The position numbers and the translations under genes were made by a program. The notes under the pieces were generated by a model. That model was given only the letters and a program-made list of their open reading frames with translations, was not told where the DNA came from and made no database searches. Below, one piece after another: positions 1 through 11,336 of a stretch of 64,000 nt of DNA. Location: positions 124,001 to 188,000 of the forward strand of contig CAJQUW010006857.1 of NCBI GenBank assembly GCA_907163375.1. Reading direction: 5' to 3'. This DNA is from Prostheceraeus crozeri. Taxonomy: Eukaryota; Platyhelminthes; Polycladida; Euryleptidae. Position 1 is the first letter of the stretch, and every line of letters begins with the position of its first letter.

Positions 1-1197
1 TGATATACTGTGCTGTGTATTGCATGTTAGATATTTTGGTATTGTAAAAATTCAAATTTTTTTATTTGAATACAGCGAAACATACAATTTTATTTGAATA
101 TAGCGAAAACATACGTACATTATACTTCCATTTACCCATTTCACAACAATCGCAATTTTTCTAGGTTGACAAACACCTAGTAGCCAAAGATCAAGATTGA
201 TTCATGACTGTTTCAAGGAGCATATAGCAGCTGGAAGTACCAATGTATGATCTGCACTAATTTTTCGCAGTTCACGCCAATCTTCGGTTGTATTTTTCCA
301 TTCCGCTTTGCAACGTAAACAGTATATGTATTTATCCTAAATTGGCTATTTCTGTGGCTGTCTGCTCTTCAGTTTCATTTAAATTCTTCTTGTAGTTGAA
401 GAAGAGGATAATATAAGTCAACTTTGAGAAAGTTTGCATGGCCATGTTTTCTTTCTATTAAGTCGTATTCAATTTTGAGGTTGTGTTCTCTGTTCTCAAG
501 AGAAGTGATGCTGTGAACCTTGGTGTGTGCAGGGTGTAGCACTTTCTTTGAACTAAGGATCACTTTCCGGATTTATTGGCACTTGCATGGCTTTGCAGAT
601 TTTTCACCTTTGCTGGTGCAACTTCTCCGTATTTTAGTCAACAGGTTAATAAAACACAGTAAATCAGTCTGTGAAATGAATCAAAGTGATGATCAGCAAA
701 CAAATTCAAATCCTTTTATCTATTCCTTATAATTTGATGCACTCCTCAGCTCAATTGTAGGACAAGAAGATCGGGGTGATATGGACATGTAGATTGAACG
801 GATTTAGCTACATAGAAAGCTGAAAATCTAGCTTCAATAACAAAATTAGTTTGCATGAATATTTTTCTTATCAATTGTTTCTTTTTTGAAATTATTTTGC
901 AAAGTAAATTCATTGAAGTCCAGTTAAAAGCTTAATTTGAACAAAATTGTGCGTATGAGTCGATTTCTACTCAATTAACTTTATTGTTGAAAAAAGATTT
1001 TCATTTCAAATAATAATGTTTGCATATTTTTTGACATTTAATCTGGTCCAAATTCGAATTAGAAAATTGCTACAGATAGCTTCATTATGAAAATAGAAAA
1101 CATGTATCATGCATGTCCATGTCAGCCCGACTTCAAAAATTAATTTCAAACACCACAAAACCCATGAACTTCGAATGTCTTGACTTACTTGACTTAA
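1..1197. other. AT-rich stretch, no supportable gene
   Basis: I see no gene here. Open frames are 70 codons or shorter and lack convincing starts or splice context. Near positions 55-115 a unit of about 35 bases (core TTTATTTGAATA followed by AGCGAAA) is repeated twice. A minus-strand reading at 375-563 looks protein-like in composition, but it begins only with GTG and has a stop just upstream, so I do not call it. Confidence 0.6.
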
Positions 1198-1835
1198 TTG
1201 CTTAGGCTACGATCGCCCCTTGCTCCCACCAGGCTGCTCCAACGGCTTCAACTTCCCCTATTCTGGGCTTGGCGTTCTGAGGTGCTGATTGGCAGGCCCA
1301 TGTCCGTTCGTATTTGGTCTCTCCATCTTTTCGCTGGTCTTCCGCAGGGTCTTGGGTTGGAGAAGTCCTGCCTGAATGCCCTTGAGACATAGTGATTTGA
1401 CGGTTTTCTCGCTAAGTGGCCAAACCAGCCGAGCCTTCTCTTCAGAATTACATCCACGATGGTGGTGTTCATGTGGAGGTTCCAGCTGATGGTTTCGTTC
1501 GGAATACGATCTCGGATGCTGGTTCCATAGATGACACGTAGACACCTCATTTCGAAGATCTCCAGCTTTCTTTTCTCTTCACTTTTAAGTGCCTATGTCT
1601 CACATGCGTAGATGGCTATAGGCATTGTGAGGGCTTTGTACAGTCTTATCTTAAGAGTACGGCTGACACGACGCTCGTTCCAGATCGATTTTTGCAGACG
1701 GCCAAATGCTTTGAAGATAAAGCTGTCCTTCTTATGATGTCGGACGAGGAATCAGGGACAACGCTGCCTAGAAAAGTAAATTCGTCCACGCTTTCAGCTG
1801 TCGTCCCGTTGATAAGGATGAACCTCGAATGTTGC
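1198..1835 (-). mobile_element. LINE 3' fragment (end of reverse-transcriptase ORF)
   Basis: On the minus strand this translates into the C-terminal end of a non-LTR retrotransposon ORF2. Reading from 1835 down, I see a DEFTFLGSVV stretch, then FGRLQKSIW, IRLYKALTMP, IYACET, EMRCLRVIYG, RRLGWFGHL and GRPAKRWRDQI. That order is characteristic of the region after the catalytic RT motifs in RTE/I-like LINEs. The piece is dead. A frameshift lies near 1710-1720, between the FLGSVV block and the FGRLQ block. A TAG replaces the usual Trp after CET. The N-terminal endonuclease and catalytic RT are absent, as expected of a 5'-truncated copy. There is no poly(A) tail or clear target duplication. The clade is uncertain; the LINE identity is firm. 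Confidence 0.85.
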
Positions 1836-2489
1836 TTACAATTAATTCTACAATATGACCGATATGATTACGAAATAGAACTGGAAAATATGAATAGCTA
1901 TGCGCAGAAATCATCATTTTCCAAAACTTTGGTTTGACTGCAGTGAAAGTCATTTGCAAAATATTTTACTTCACTGGAAACAAAATAAAATATGTCAAAA
2001 ATTGTGTTATCAATTAAAAGTGCATTATTGTCAATAATTATTTTCAGGTGATTTTCTTGCTACATGTTCAATGACTGGTTCTCATTGTTCATAGCCCAAA
2101 GAAAAAATGTCAGAATATGTCCATCCCCTCTTACCCTACACCGTATTAATTAGAATTTTACTCAGCAACATCATTATTAAGCTGCAGCTCATCACAGTAG
2201 TTACTACTCCTCTGATTAGGGAATTGCAAAGCTTCTCAAAGCTTTTCTAAAACGCAACTTAGCAAGACCAAAGATCAGCCGTTCAACGCGAGCTAACTTG
2301 GATTTCCCTGGCTTCCAATTTTGGGAATGAGGTTCAACTACAGGTTTGTTCAGCAAGAATTTAGTCTTTATGTTTTATAAATTCTACATTTGGCTCAAGT
2401 TTAGCTTTATTACAACTTAATTCAGCAGCACCTGCACCTTGGCTTTGATATAACTCCTACGTGCTGGCGTTATTCCTCAACTCAGCAGA
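1836..2489. other. No supportable gene
   Basis: AT-rich sequence with no open frame of interest. A minus-strand stretch near 2225-2300 is weakly protein-like, but it is interrupted and cannot be assigned. Confidence 0.55.
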
Positions 2490-2640
2490 ATTCCGTCCAT
2501 GTCAAAAATTGTGACTCTAAACTTAGTGATTTTAACCCAATTAGCAAAAGCATACAAAATTTCATTTTTGCCGAATTTCTGTGAAAGTCTCATTTTCGGC
2601 CTCGTTCCCTGCAGAAACTCGTTCTGACCGGACATTTTCG
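2490..2640. repeat. Relic of one arm of the 49.7-kb foldback MITE
   Basis: This matches one arm of the foldback element at 49736-50457. Shared blocks, in the same order, are a segment on the theme CATGxCAAAAATTxTGACTCTA, then TGTGAAAGTCTCA, then CGGCCTCGTTCCCTGCAG, and AACTCGTTCTG at the outer edge. Only one arm is present, so this is a truncated, diverged copy. It shows the family is dispersed in the genome. Confidence 0.75.
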
Positions 2641-2804
2641 ACTTTTGGAATGTTTCGATAGAATAATGGCAGTTGATGCCTCAGACGTTAATAGTTGTGT
2701 CACATTGAAAGAGGAAAGAATTTTTAGTTTACAGAATTCATTATTCCTGACTGCTGAGTGCATGGCGAGAGATCGAGCAACCATGTACTCGTTCATGTTT
2801 TATG

Positions 2805-2944
2805 CATTTACCATTAACAACAATGAAATTTAATTAACGATGGATCAAATTGCCATGCAAAAGATGTGCGGCTGGTAGGATTCAAACCAACGACCACGGT
2901 TAACTAGACCTGTGCTCTAACCAACTGAGCTACGAGCCACTTAC
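2805..2944 (-). repeat. tRNA-derived SINE, copy 1
   Basis: The complement of 2866-2940 has tRNA form: acceptor GTGGCTC pairing with CAGCCGC at six of seven positions, an A box TAGCTCAGTTGGTTAGAGC and a B box GGTTTGAATCC. The anticodon stem is imperfect, with loop CTAGTTA. It is followed by a non-tRNA body (CATGGCAATTTGATC and on) that recurs in a second copy 300 bases away. The shared body and weak anticodon arm favour a SINE head over a working tRNA gene. Confidence 0.6.
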
Positions 2945-3099
2945 GCGACTCCGTCAATTGGCAGGATCAAGCCCTCACCACCACACATCAGTTTGTCAAG
3001 GCAATAATAATCAATGAATAAATAACACGTCACAATTATGACCGCCGACATTAGGGCAAGTAGCGGGGGATCGATTGTTCACCAAAAGCATCTTAAACC

Positions 3100-3187
3100 A
3101 TGTCGTGAATGCAAATAACAACAGTGAAATTGAATAATAAACGATAGATCAAATTGCCATGGAAAAGATGTGCGGCTGGTAGGATGT
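3100..3187 (-). repeat. tRNA-derived SINE, copy 2 (5'-truncated)
   Basis: This repeats the body of copy 1 (AACAxTGAAATT, AAATTGCCATG, AAGATGTGCGGCTGGTAGGAT) but stops just inside the tRNA-related part. The two copies lie in the same orientation about 300 bases apart, so the arrangement could be two insertions or a segmental duplication. Confidence 0.6.
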
Positions 3188-3381
3188 CACTGATGAATGA
3201 CACTGACCAACATCAATGCTTCTGGAATTATGTTTCCTTATGTCAGCAGGGCAGTTCTTGAATCCTAGAAGGATCTCTGAATGAACAAATCGTTTAGGAC
3301 GGGAGATAATGGTAGCTCCTAACGGGGGCGGTTATAGGCAAGGTTAAAGGATTCCCATTGGAATCCAATGGTAAAATTCAA

Positions 3382-3769
3382 GAAATATCTATAGATTGTG
3401 AAACACTTGGCAATTTTCGCACATTTTCTTTTGCAGATTGCCATGAAATTTGAAACATGATTGAATTCAGAACATCAACTTCGGTATAAAAGTTGAAGTC
3501 AGTCACATGAATCAATATTTGATGTCTGAGAGCCTCTACAAAATGACTAAATTTTATGTTTTGACTTAATTTTTGTCCTTTTACTCATTTTGGAGAGGCT
3601 CTCAGACATCAAATACTGATTCATGTGACTCACTTCAACTTTAATATCGAAGTTGATGTTCTGAACTCAATGATGTTTAAAATTTCATGGCCTTCTGATA
3701 AATAGTTTCTTTTCTGCAAATGGAAATGTACGAAAATTGCCAAGTGTTTTACAATCCATAGATATTTCC
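3382..3769. repeat. Foldback repeat, arms about 170 bp
   Basis: A large imperfect hairpin. The left arm begins GAAATATCTATAGATTGTG and the right arm ends CAATCCATAGATATTTC. Both carry ACACTTGGCAATTTTCG or its complement, a GAACATCAACTTCG block, and CATGAATCAxTATTTGATGT plus CTGAGAGCCTCT nearest the centre. The unpaired centre is about 40 bases (roughly 3548-3588). No coding content is seen, so it is a MITE or foldback element of unknown family. Confidence 0.8.
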
Positions 3770-4430
3770 CGACGATAGATATCCATAGATATTTTCCATA
3801 GATATCCATATCCATAGATAACTCCTGGACTGGTTAGTCCTCTGCCATCACACTTTTACTTTTGATCAATGCTCGCCATAACTAAAGTTGAACTGCTATA
3901 GGAGCCTATTGAATAATTAATCGTATAAATTATCTCATCAAATTTCATGAGTTTCTCATGAAATTCTCATTAATAAATTTGAAGTTGCTCTTTCGTACTC
4001 CTGAATTTAGTTTTCTGGCAATTAATTATTATTGAGCCTTTTTAGTCCCACTGCACTACGTTGCCCCCGAACATTTCCACGTCATGTCCACAATACTGAA
4101 CCATTGTAGTTATTACGATAAGATATTTAACTGTGATCTTTATTTTCAACATCTAATTGCAAAGTCAAATTATACATTTCGAGAAGGCTGTTGCATATTA
4201 TCGCTTTTTATCCTTTATAAAATAAACTTGGTGACTTCTATAAAGATTGATTAAGCTTTCTCATGAATCTTTCCTTTCGCGGCTAGCATGCATGCCTTAC
4301 TACTTATAAACTTACTTTCACAAAACGTCATGAATGCTCATGATTTTCCTATGAACGCATCATGATGAGATATCATCCTCATGAATTTTCTCATTACCAC
4401 TCATTATATTCTCATCAAAACATCATGAGT
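3770..4430. other. Short repeats, no gene
   Basis: Positions 3770-3826 hold a degenerate ATCCATAGATAT microrepeat continuing from the hairpin edge. From about 3940 to 4430 the hexamers CATGAG and CTCATG recur many times in both orientations, a pattern that also appears inside the adjoining terminal repeat at 4740-4850. No gene is seen. Confidence 0.6.
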
Positions 4431-5134
4431 TCACGTTTCTGTAGTTTGATATCTATCGCATGCTGCATTAAGTTTACAAGAAAATAGCTTGCGAAATGAC
4501 TATAGGTTTGTGCGCTATGTGTTGACCACCAACCCAATAGTAAATAACATCGAGTAGGTGAGAGGGCCTTTTTCGAAACCAAGACTATTTAAGAATCAAT
4601 TGTTTATTCGGGATGAAACTTGTGTGGAAATCGTCTGAACATGCACTGCCAGCAAGAGGTTCTGCGACGAAGATTACAATCGCGCTTTCTTGACTGCAAA
4701 AGTACATAAAGTAGATGCGCTTTGAAGTACACCCTCACGAACATTTTTCATGATAACTCATGAAATTTAATGTGGATTCATGAGATTTTTATGAGAGCCC
4801 ATGAGGTTGTGATGAGTCTCATGATATTCTCATAATATCACAATATATGATATTATTATAAATGGGTCATTCCATGCCACTTCAACCAAACCGTGTGGCT
4901 GACTTTCTCGAAATCTGATGAAACTCACATATTATCTTATACTGGGTATAACTACATGATTCCTGAAATATTTCCGCTCAATTATACCTTAAAGTACATT
5001 TAAATACCCTTTTAAGTTGAGATAAATCGCCAATTTTGACAAATTTAAGAAAAACCAAGTAAATTTCCAAAGTCTGTTGTTCTGGTCTCATTGCGAAACA
5101 GATGTTCAAATTTTGACCGACGATCATTCAAGAT

Positions 5135-6149
5135 TCTTACTTGGATTGGTGAATTTGTAATCGGTCGTACTCAGAGGGTTCTAATTTCTGGATCTCTATC
5201 TGACTCTCTCCCAGTTGTAAGTGGCATTCCCCAAGGGTCAGTAATCGGCCCTTGGCTTTTTCTGATTTACGTCGATGACATCACGACTGTGACCGTGGAT
5301 GACTGTGTTATTCGTCTTTTTGCTGACGATGTCAAAGCATATCAATCAAGCCCCGATGGAAATTTCACTGACCTAGCTCAAACGCTTTTCAATATCTCTA
5401 ACTGGTCACATACTTGGCAACTCAATCCTTCATCAGAAAAATCCAAAGTTATCACATACAGAGACAATGGTGCTGATCAGTCGTACTTTATCAATGATGT
5501 TCCGCTTAATCGTTCGTTTGAAGTTCGCGATCTCGGCATTCAATTTTCTGCTGATCTTTCCTTTTCCTCTCATTGTCATCTCATTTCTTCTAAAGGTTTA
5601 TCACGTGCTTATCTTTTGTTAAAGTCATTTTCCTCAAACGACCCCGAGGTTCTAACCAAGGCCTACTGTTCCTTCGTGCGACCAATTGTGGAGTATTGCA
5701 CTCAAGTATGGAATCCTCAACTAATAAAGGACATAAAGCAGGTTGAAAAAGTGCAACGTTTCTTCACCAAAGTTGTTTGTCGCCGTGCTTGCCTTAATTG
5801 TGATAGTTATTCCTCACGTCTCGTTTCGTTAAATCTCATTTCCCTGGAAAAAAGAAGGATTTATTTTGACTTAGTTTTTGTATGCAAATTACTGACTGGA
5901 TTGGTGGATATTCCTTACGAAGACTTTTTTGTCTTGAAATCTGAACCCATGAGAACACGCGGCCATTCAAAAAGATTGCTTCCCACTGATCGTCACAACT
6001 GCAACATACGCAAACATTTCTTTACCCATCGTATAATCAGAGTGTGGAATTCTCTGCCTGAGAATGTCACTAATTCTCCTTCTCTCCGTGACTTCAAATC
6101 TAATATTGCTTCTTTTGACTTTTCACCGCATTGCAAAGTTTATAATTAG
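5135..6149 (+). pseudogene. Partial LINE reverse transcriptase (C-terminal 337 residues)
   Basis: An open reading without internal stops encodes the C-terminal half of a CR1/Jockey-type reverse transcriptase. It shows WIGEFVIGRTQRV, then SGIPQGSVIGPWLF (RT motif 4/B region), then RLFADDVKAY (catalytic motif C, FADD in place of YADD). A thumb-like region with WQLNPSSEKSKVI, DLGIQFSADLSFSSH and RPIVEYCTQVWNP follows. A C-terminal RTRGHSKRL and RVWNSLPENV end is typical of this LINE group. The upstream endonuclease and RT motif A (first Asp) are missing by 5' truncation. The uninterrupted frame suggests a fairly young insertion. An ATG-like start at 5091 lies in the host element and is fortuitous. 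Confidence 0.9.
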
Positions 6150-6244
6150 ATGTTTTTGTTAATTAGGCTCATAGTAAGCGTTCTCCGGAACCATTGTAGC
6201 CTTTTGCTTCATGCAATAAAGTATATAATTATTCCTTTTTCATT
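5135..6244 (+). mobile_element. 5'-truncated LINE insertion in the left TIR
   Basis: The right terminal repeat keeps the empty site: there CGATCATTCAAG runs straight into ATCTATATTATATG, whereas here the same two sequences are separated by 1.1 kb. The duplicated target is AAGAT (5130-5134 and 6245-6249). The insert ends with AATAAA near 6215 and a short AT-rich tail, as expected for target-primed reverse transcription of a 5'-truncated copy. It therefore inserted after the host element already had its inverted repeats. Confidence 0.9.
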
Positions 6245-6712
6245 AAGATCTATATTATATGTATGATCTATCGGAGTTTTCAAATAGTATAGAGAATTTT
6301 TTTACATGACCTTGAGTATTCAAAATATTTTGAACAAAAATCAAAAAAATGCATTTCTTTGAAAAATTATAGAAAATTATAGAACATTCTATAATTTAAT
6401 CGGCTGCACATATCAACTATCCTGTCCTTAGACATGCGTAGAAAAATTGTTTGAAAAATCCACGTAGCATAGATATGCCATTTTTACCTTGTTAAAGTTG
6501 GCTTAGTTTTGAAATTTGCACATCTTTGACCAATTCCTGCCAAATTCTCTTCAACCAAAATTTGATTTTTTATGATTGATCAGTAGCAACTGGGAATCAA
6601 TAATAAGTATGTAAAAAATCATAACCCGTTTCTGATTAGAAGATGAGTAAAAATTTAAACTAGTATTGACTAGCACTTCTTGTGATAAAACGACCGCGTA
6701 ACTAGTATTGAA

Positions 6713-8259
6713 TTACTTAATTGAAATTAAGTATTTACACTTTATTAAGTTTCCCGTTCAAGCACACATATATAGATACATGTAAGCTATGTGCATCATA
6801 AAGATTTTCATGAATTTATGAACCGTGCCCAATTTATTTTTGGTCTCTATTGAGTAGAGCAAAATGATGTTAAGTTAAGTTCCCGTTCTGAAACTTAATG
6901 ATTTTGGCTATTGTTGTTTAAATTACATAACGACCAAGCACTATCAATGAACAAGTTAATTTTCGGACGATGGGTAGCGTTATCCCCTTCTGTGTGATGT
7001 CACACTTTCAAGTGACATCCCAGGTGTATTGGGAGAGGTTTTATTTTAGAGAATTATCAGATAATGTGATGATTTGTAGGCTGGGTGTGTGACATCCTAT
7101 CCCCCGTTTCGCTTGGACGGTCGGAAGTTCCAGGCTTCAACGCAGCAGCAAAAAATTTAGGGAAGTCCGCTATTATGTTTAACTCCTACATCAATGCAAG
7201 GTCCACCAGCGAATCGATCGTGTTTTGGATTACGTGATTTCTCTTTTCCTTTTTTTTATTTAAACTGCGCATCACTATTCGTCACATATGACTCATTTAA
7301 TGGGAGTGGGATGATATCAACACTATACAGTGAATGGATTGCACAACTATCCCACTTTTACTTCACGCGGTGTTTCTATCAATCATTCGTTCTTCTTTGA
7401 TCCTACGAGCCGGGCGGAGGATTTCAAATGCTGTAACCTGTAAGTGATCTTAGCAGTACTATTGTTCAAGAATTTCATATGAATAAGAATTCTCATGTAA
7501 GATGCCGCTTTCAACACGTATAGTAAAAGATTTTAATCAGTTAAAGTATCTTTATTCATATCAATGTATCAATATAAATTTTGAGTAATTCATTGTTAAA
7601 TTTCTTGTGATTGAAATAAGCAAATTTCATCATTCGTATCAATTGATTACATTCTCGTAAACTTGAAGATACGAGTATTTCAAGCATATCGCGTTTTTGT
7701 GACAACAATCATGGTGCGATTAAAAAAATGGTTTTTTTCTACGAGGGTAGATTTAAGGAAGGCCGTCTTTAATTCAAGGCTGTGACACGCAAATTTTCAC
7801 CGGGAGCTTTTAGGCCGATATGTCGAATATGGCCTGTCTGTAGTAATTTTTTCTCTAAGTAGAAATCTTATACCCTGAACTAATACTATGATATATTCAC
7901 ACACTCTTAATGTTATGATTTAAGCTATACCCTCATATTGCACTAATATCAACTGTCGCGCTTTCAAATTTTGCCTTAGTATACACACTCGACTTTCTAT
8001 CTTAAAAATTATTAGTTTTTGAGTTTTGGTACATTAGTACAATTGGATCACAAAAATGCAATTAAGTAAAACTTTAATCAAATCTTAACGTTATAGTCTC
8101 TTTATAGAATTACAATTATTGCGAGTATCAGCATAATAAATAGTGTATGTATGTACATCTATGTAGACAGCCGTTCAGTTGACAAGTGTAAAAATGAATT
8201 AAAGTATTCTCTACTAAATATTATAAATTATTAGTTGCTACTGTCTCATTGTAGATGAA
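6713..8259. other. Interior of TIR element, no gene seen
   Basis: No coding frame is convincing. At 6990-7110 GTGACATC words occur in both orientations. The sequence just upstream of 8260 (TCTCATTGTAG at 8244-8254) could be a 3' splice site leading into the gene that follows. Confidence 0.5.
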
Positions 8260-9475
8260 ATGTGTTCAATCGGTGAGCATTTATCGCTGAAATGCAATGA
8301 AACGACATACACCTCTGTGTCTTCAATTGAACTATTACAGGATAATTTGAAAGAAATAATTTCTTTGGGGACTGGCATTGAGAAAGAATACCTAGCGACC
8401 ATATGTGATCACCATATGATGCAATATGATACTTGCTACTCTTCACGTATAGTTAATTGTTGAAACATACTGAGAAAACATCGGAAATCAGTCAGGACCA
8501 ATTTAACAACTATTACTATGGCACACCACGAACAATTTTAGCAATTGATACCGGGCAAGAAAATATGCTACAACTGTTTGAAGGCTTTGAAAACTAGTGA
8601 ATCAGGAAGCAGTAACGGTAGTACTGGAAATCAGTATGAGTCTTACACACCCGGAAATGTTGTAGATGAAAATCTATTCAGAATTAATCAAGTGCTCGAT
8701 ACATGTGAAGTTTCGCCAATTCGAAAACGCAGATTGTCAGGACAACAACTTCAATATAAAATCACTTCAAAAGCTGAGGAAGTTGTTAACACTCGTTCCG
8801 GATTATTACACACACCAGGATATAATGAACATCTTTGGTGTTACACAATATGTAGCAAGAAAATCAAAAGAACTGCTTCAAGAAAAGGGCATTCTCGGTA
8901 TACCGGACAGTATCGAAAAGAACCAGGTATCCAAGATACCCGATGAGGTGAAAGTTGAGGTCAGAAACATCTGTCAAAGCATTTCGATTAAGTTCAGACA
9001 AGACAGGAACCGTGTACAATTTATCCAAAGGTACTGAAAGGTGAGTAAGTACGTAGTTGACATGCATATATTGAAATTACCGTCTTAGTACACCGCATAT
9101 GGTACTATTTATTTCACGTTATCTAATTTGCAAATGAATGGAGATTACCGGTATGTCATGCTCAAAAATCTTGTTCCAATCTAATAACGCCTATATACGC
9201 ATTCTTTTTAATTTTTTAGTGACATTGTACAGCAAGATTTCGACGAAGTTGTCAATTGTGAACCAAACGACTGGGTAATTGTCTCCTACTTTGGTGAAGA
9301 ATTTCCATGCCAAATTTTGAAAAGTGAAGGCAATATTGCGACAATTAAAACTTCATCGAAAGCAGGCCCTCAGTGCTTCCGGTATCCCGATTCCCCGGAC
9401 ATTCATCAATACCCTCTGATGGACATTGTTAGAAAAATCCAGGAACCCCTCTTGGTTAATTCAAGAGGAATATAG
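8260..9475 (+). pseudogene. Degraded gene of an unnamed transposon protein family
   Basis: The pieces read, in order: an N-terminal stretch with ATICDHHMMQY (8390-8425); PGKKICYNCLKAL (8548-8586); a helical region with VSPIRKRRLS; then IMNIFGVTQYVARKSKELL and GILGIPD in another frame (from about 8755), a helix-turn-helix-like block. After a GTGAGT donor at 9041 and a TTTTTTAG acceptor ending at 9219, a C-terminal module reads NDWVIVSYFGEEFPCQIL and YPDSPDIHQYPL (to 9475). I recognise this order (CxHH; PGxKxCxxC; HTH-like; W-V-Y-FPG end module) as a recurrent, poorly characterised repetitive family, but cannot name it. Frameshifts (near 8755 and again before 9040), a stop at 8461 and loss of the large central part make this a pseudogene. 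Confidence 0.6.
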
Positions 9476-9864
9476 AAAATAGTTTAATGCAGAACAATGG
9501 ACCTACTTTTGCAGTAAGGGAACTTTGGCAGGCTTGAAATTGGTCATTGCATAATGATATAACAATTCCTCGACAGCATAAAATTTTTACTGATCAAATC
9601 AAGGATCTCTTCAATAATCATTAATCAAGAATAATTGAACATAAAATTGCGCAAGAAATAATTGAGTCTGCCACCATTACTTTCACCTGCCCCAGTCGCT
9701 CTTCTCCAATATAACTCCTAAAAGTATGTGTAGGCCTATAGATATCAAATTTTATTCTACAGTCTGTTTCAATTTACCTCTCATACTCAATATTTTTGTT
9801 GCTAAAACGAATTATAGTATAAAAGCTATTTCCAGGTCATCTAGCGGAACTCAAACGTATACGA

Positions 9865-10020
9865 TTAAGATAAATTGTGCACAGTCAAGCCTTGTGGTAA
9901 GGTGGCGAGGCGTGCATGAAGATATTGGCCCTTACAGTGCACTTTTTTCCAATGGAGACTTAATGCGAGATTCCAAGATGGGCACGTGAAAATGTTGATT
10001 CATACTGTGCTAACATGCGC
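9865..10020 (-). repeat. Inverted fragment of a Tc1 transposase
   Basis: On the minus strand this matches roughly 10930-11095 of the neighbouring Tc1 transposase gene (complement blocks around TTGTGCACAGTC, GCCTTGTGG and ATGTTGATTCAT). It is diverged, so it derives from a second, related Tc1 copy rather than a recent local duplication. Only the part around the second catalytic Asp is represented. Confidence 0.7.
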
Positions 10021-10207
10021 TGTTCTCGAACACTGTTTCGACTTGTTATCTTGTCTGCAATCTGGCTCACGTGATTGTTTACGGTAATCTTACTCCAAGC
10101 TGATTGGTCAATTTTGATTTGATGTCTCTTCAGTTGGGAGATTTCAGAAAAATCTCATCACACTGGTGATTGAGGTGATTCAGGCAGGTTGTAACCTGAT
10201 CGTAGCA

Positions 10208-11336
10208 ATGCCGCAAGGAAAGGACCTCGCAAACAGCAAAGTTGCTGAAATAACGACCTTGTTGAAGAATACGGACTATTCACGCCGAGAAATAGCTCGT
10301 AGAACAGGAATTAGTAATTTTTCAGTGTCGAGAATTGCTAGGATGAAGACCAACGGACATTATGTAGGCCATCGAAAAGGAAGGTGTGGTAAGAAAAAAG
10401 CCACTAGTAGTGCAGATGTCCGCTTCTTAGTTCGTGAAGTGAAGAAAGACTATGGTGTTACAACTGCCAAGCTTCGAAAGCGGTTACAAGATGCAGGGAC
10501 CAACGTCAGTCGAACAACTGTGTGGCGGAGGTTGAAGGAAATGAAGTGCGAATCCAAGAAGCCCAGAAAGGTCCCTCCCTCTACTTACTTACCAAAGCGA
10601 TGAAACAAAAGAGACATCAGTTTGCTCTTGATCACGCTGGTTGGACTTCTGAGGATTGGAAAGGGGTAAGTGAATGTATGAATTCATTTTGTTCTGAATT
10701 TTCATGAGAAATATTGACTTGAGAATTTTTCCAATTTTTCGCCTTTTTTATTATTTTTCTTTCTTTTACAGCTCAGGTGGCCTTTAGCGATGAATCGTCT
10801 ATTGAGGGCTCGTCAGTCCGTCCTAGGAGAGTCTGGACAGCTTCCTCATCGAAGACTCCCTCAGAACCACGTTTGAAACATCCAGTCAAAGTTATGATGT
10901 GGGGCATTATGAGTGCTGAAGGAGCCGGACGACTTCACGTATGCGAGGGGAGCATGAATCAACATTCGTATCTGCACGTCTTGGAGCCTCGTGTGAGACC
11001 TCAAATGGAGCAATGGAGTTCTTCTGGGGTTAACATCTTTATGCACGACTCGGCACCGTGCCACAAGGCTAGACTGTGCACAAATTATCTGAATCAAATC
11101 AATCTGGATGTTTTGAAATGGCCTGGAAATTCGCCAGACCTCAATCCTCTGGAGACACTTCGGGGGATACTGAAACAGAGACTTTGTGAATATGATTTGC
11201 CTACTGAACCGACATTAATTGCAAAAATTGTACACATGATGTATCCCTTACCGAAACATGTGAAAAGTTAGTAGATTCCATGCAAAAAAGAATTCAAGCA
11301 GTGATTAAAGTACGAGGAGGACATACCCGGTTTTAG
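10208..11336 (+). pseudogene. Tc1-family transposase with an intron, DD34E
   Basis: The transposase cuts and pastes Tc1 elements at TA sites. The start chosen is ATG 10208 (MPQGKDLANSKV). An N-terminal paired-like HTH follows (SRREIARRTGISNFSVSRI), then a second HTH (VSRTTVWRRLKEM). The catalytic block has FSDES (first Asp, 10781 on), MHDSAPCH (second Asp) and SPDLNPLE (Glu), with 34 residues between second Asp and Glu. An intron fits exactly: GTAAGT at 10666 to CAG at 10776 joins DWKG to VAFSDES. The usual C-terminal end GGHTRF is present, with its stop at 11334-11336. Two frameshifts break it, one near 10575 and one near 11250. The NPLETLRG stretch has Thr where Asn is usual. No terminal repeats could be identified. 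Confidence 0.85.

Larger units (their letters stand above)
4431..6712 (+). repeat. Left terminal inverted repeat, interrupted by a LINE
   Basis: Apart from the inserted LINE (5135-6244), about 1.17 kb pairs with the right repeat. Shared landmarks, outside in, are ATAGGTTTGTGCGC, GAGACCAGAACAACAG (complement), CGATCATTCAAGAT, AATCGGCTGCACATATC and TGACTAGxxCTTCTTGTGAT. Part of the repeat (4740-4860) is unusually rich in CATGAG/CTCATG words. Confidence 0.85.

Noticed and set aside
375-563. Minus-strand 62-codon protein-like frame
   Set aside because: No ATG, a stop immediately upstream, and no recognisable motif or splice support.
2225-2300. Minus-strand stretch resembling a PIF/Harbinger nuclease motif (VERLIFGLAKLRFR)
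   Set aside because: Too short, surrounded by stops, with no second catalytic motif or terminal repeats nearby.
2866-2940. Functional tRNA gene
   Set aside because: The acceptor and A/B boxes are good, but the anticodon stem is poor and the flanking body recurs in a second copy, which favours a SINE.
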